Source of the DNA: Geomonas sp. Red32
GTDB lineage: Bacteria; Desulfobacterota; Desulfuromonadia; Geobacterales; Geobacteraceae
Length of the DNA stretch: 64,000 bases
Direction: 5' to 3'
NCBI RefSeq assembly: GCF_023652955.1
Contig: NZ_JAKLOY010000001.1
Location: forward strand, 62,001-126,000
In this document: positions 62,749 to 64,000 of the stretch, in pieces
How positions within the stretch are numbered: position 1 is the stretch's first letter
How the letters are laid out: each line of letters starts with the position of its first letter
Translations under genes and position numbers: made by a program
The notes under the pieces: model-generated
Seen by the model: the letters and a program-made list of their open reading frames with translations, nothing else
The model's database searches: none
What the model was told of the DNA's origin: nothing

Positions 62749-62988
62749 CTACTGAGAGCTCTGCGGGGTGGCCGGTTGGTAACGCTGGCATGGCTGCCCA
62801 GTCTTCATCTTCGGCACATCCATCACCGTGAAGATCGTGCAGCGTCCTTTGATGTTGATCTGGCAATCCGTGTAGGTACAGACCACGAACGCCCTGTCGT
62901 TGGGCCCGGTCAGGAGCTGGTCCAGCTTTTCGACTACGTCCTTATCCATGCCGGCCACCATGGCCACCTGTCTCAGTTCGTCGCCCAT
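62749..62988 (-). CDS. Small Cys-containing cytosolic protein
   Basis: A 79-residue protein with four cysteines (VVCTYTDCQINIKGRCTIFTVMDVP, and CQRY near the end) that could bind a metal or form disulfides. GGAGG lies ahead of the start. It is convergent with operon B, ending three bases after it. No family is recognised. The pattern CTYTDCxINIKGxCTI looks conserved enough to define one. Confidence 0.6.
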   Translation of the reverse strand: MGDELRQVAMVAGMDKDVVEKLDQLLTGPNDRAFVVCTYTDCQINIKGRCTIFTVMDVPKMKTGQPCQRYQPATPQSSQ

Positions 62989-63075
62989 AGCCCCCTCCTC
63001 CCGTTGTCACGGCTGGCACCACATACCATGTTGATACCACATAACCGTGCCCCTCGATAGTCATTAATTTTACGA

Positions 63076-63105
63076 TGACAGTCATGACTTCGGCAATGAC
63101 TGTCA
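63076..63105. promoter_or_regulatory. 10-bp inverted repeat TGACAGTCAT-N10-ATGACTGTCA
   Basis: A perfect palindrome between the divergent genes at 62749 and 63332. Two copies of ACCACATA (63018-63025, 63036-63043) lie nearby. It is an operator or activator site for one or both genes. Confidence 0.6.
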
Positions 63106-63213
63106 CGGCCACGCCGGAACCTCAGATACGGCTCCGGGTCGAGTGTCCCATTTGTAATGATTGGACGGACAACTCACGTTCCAACTACCGGCCACGCAAG
63201 GAAAATATCCTTT

Positions 63214-63242
63214 GACGCACATGCAGCTCAGTGATAGCATCC
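63214..63242 (+). promoter_or_regulatory. Putative promoter of the 64-residue protein gene
   Basis: TTGACG (63214-63219), 17 bases, TAGCAT (63237-63242) with TG one base ahead of the -10. It leaves a leader of about 85 bases. AAGGA-AAATA-TCCTT overlaps the -35. Confidence 0.45.
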
Positions 63243-63331
63243 GTTCCATGAAGCACCTACCATGTTATGGGGTGGCCTTTGACCCGTCATAGTGCCACCT
63301 GCGGCGGATTGACCCGCCAAGGAGGAGACCC

Positions 63332-63526
63332 GTGTCGGACTTGAAGGAATCCCTCGTCATGATGAGGGAAATGGCCAAATCACGCATTCAGATGCTCCAG
63401 GAAGGGGTGACCTTCCACGAAGAGAGCAAGAAGAGTTACTACCTTCGCGAATACGAGGCGAAGCTCAGGGAGTTGGATATCCAGATACGCCGCATGAGCC
63501 TCAAGCTGGTCCACTCGGCCAACTGA
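63332..63526 (+). CDS. 64-residue predicted helical protein
   Basis: A small, charged, mostly helical protein (MSDLKESLVMMREMAKSRIQMLQEGVTFHEESKK...) likely to form a coiled coil in its second half (LREYEAKLRELDIQIRRMSLKL). The GTG start is supported by AAGGAGGAGACCC. A strong terminator follows. No known family is recognised. Confidence 0.65.
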   Translation: MSDLKESLVMMREMAKSRIQMLQEGVTFHEESKKSYYLREYEAKLRELDIQIRRMSLKLVHSAN

Positions 63527-63553
63527 CGCGGCTTACAGCGGCTGCGGTACAAA

Positions 63554-63584
63554 AAAAAGGCCCCGGGAATCCCGGGGCCTTTTT
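63554..63584 (+). terminator. Bidirectional rho-independent terminator
   Basis: AAAAAGGCCCCGGG, loop AAT, CCCGGGGCCTTTTT. It serves the 64-residue protein gene and the convergent molybdopterin-type gene. Confidence 0.9.
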
Positions 63585-63608
63585 ACGTTTCAAGTTGAGG
63601 GGCGAGGC

Positions 63609-64000
63609 CTAGGCCTTCTCCACCTTCACCTCGACGATGTTGCTGTTTCCCAGCAGGGCGCCGTTGGCGTTGAGGTCACGGAAGTGGACCGGGGCGAAGA
63701 GGAGCCCCGGCTGCACCTTGTCGGAGACCTTGGCCGTGCCGGTCACCGAACCGGCGGCGGAGGAGAGTTTCACCTGGCCGCCGTCCTTGATCCCGAGGGA
63801 GACGGCGTCGGTGTGGTGGAGCTCGATGTAGCCGGCCGGGGATACCGAGAGGTTGTTCTCGGAACGGGTGGTCGAGGTGCCGTTATGGAAGCCGATGGCA
63901 CCGACCAGCAGCTGGAGCTTGCCCTGGGCAGAGGCGGCAGCCTTGGCTACCGGGGCGAAGGCGTGGGCGCTCTTCACGGCCGGTGCGGCCTTGCGGTAGG
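63609..64000 (-). CDS. C-terminus of a molybdopterin-oxidoreductase-type protein (NuoG-like), 5' end outside window
   Basis: About 130 codons, open at the window edge. The residues match the molybdopterin dinucleotide-binding C-terminal domain of the DMSO-reductase superfamily: VSPAGYIELHHTDAVSLGIKDGGQVKLSSAAGSVTG, VQPGLLFAPVHFRDLNANGALLGNSN. This family includes formate dehydrogenase and NuoG of NADH-quinone oxidoreductase. The ending FRDLNANGALLGNSNIVEVKVEK suggests a NuoG-like member, but without the rest the subunit cannot be named. Confidence 0.65.
   Translation of the reverse strand, partial: YRKAAPAVKSAHAFAPVAKAAASAQGKLQLLVGAIGFHNGTSTTRSENNLSVSPAGYIELHHTDAVSLGIKDGGQVKLSSAAGSVTGTAKVSDKVQPGLLFAPVHFRDLNANGALLGNSNIVEVKVEKA

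Overview
The window is high-GC bacterial chromosome and looks like a member of the Geobacterales (Geobacter, Geomonas or Citrifermentans type). The reasons are the many multiheme c-type cytochromes (a 12-heme c7-type nanowire protein, a 7-heme and a 5-heme cytochrome), Cbc-like menaquinol oxidoreductase modules, a large two-component and sigma-54 regulator content, and small conserved Geobacter-type proteins such as an RCKP rubredoxin-like peptide. No rRNA, tRNA, CRISPR array, phage or insertion sequence was seen. Species assignment is inference from gene content only.

Layout. 0-12 kb: an RNase E/G family gene running off the left edge, a DUF2721 protein, an amidohydrolase, a ferritin-like protein, a pseudo-receiver membrane protein, LysM/TPR envelope proteins and the HNH protein YajD. 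12-25 kb: an ABC-F ATPase, Lon protease, an Mla/MCE lipid-transport operon (permease, ATPase, MCE protein), small exported proteins, an M16 peptidase pair and an RCKP rubredoxin-like peptide. 25-32.4 kb: ScpB-like methylmalonyl-CoA decarboxylase, a 1132-residue GH13 enzyme, MltG, and a receiver/degenerate-J/TPR protein.

32.7-45.6 kb is one long co-directional island: periplasmic binding protein, two tandem near-duplicate chemoreceptors, STAS protein, RsbW-type kinase, RsbU-type PP2C phosphatase, second binding protein, two AEC-family carriers, second STAS protein, and a lactate/malate-dehydrogenase-like enzyme whose substrate-selecting residue is neither the lactate nor the malate type. It reads as a sensory, partner-switching and transport unit for an organic acid.

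45.6-62.8 kb is an electron-transfer regulon. A 12-heme cytochrome gene, a leftward operon A (small membrane protein, pseudo-receiver fused to a membrane segment, 7-heme cytochrome c, cytochrome b, membrane protein) and a rightward operon B (small membrane protein, pseudo-receiver, two small membrane proteins, 5-heme cytochrome, four-cluster ferredoxin, NrfD, heme sensor, membrane protein) flank two NtrC-type activators and a hybrid kinase. Each of the three transcription units is preceded by a good sigma-54 (-24/-12) promoter. Two share a pair of palindromes TGTATR-N7-YATACA whose centres are 102-103 bp apart; the third has a pair of TTCCTG-N5-CARGAA palindromes. The small membrane proteins share a motif around Q-x-[IV]-P and MLKG, and one is fused to its pseudo-receiver in A but separate in B. 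This paired regulator/cytochrome system is the best candidate for something undescribed.

The window ends with a Cys-containing small protein, a 64-residue helical protein, a bidirectional terminator and the C-terminus of a molybdopterin-oxidoreductase-type protein.
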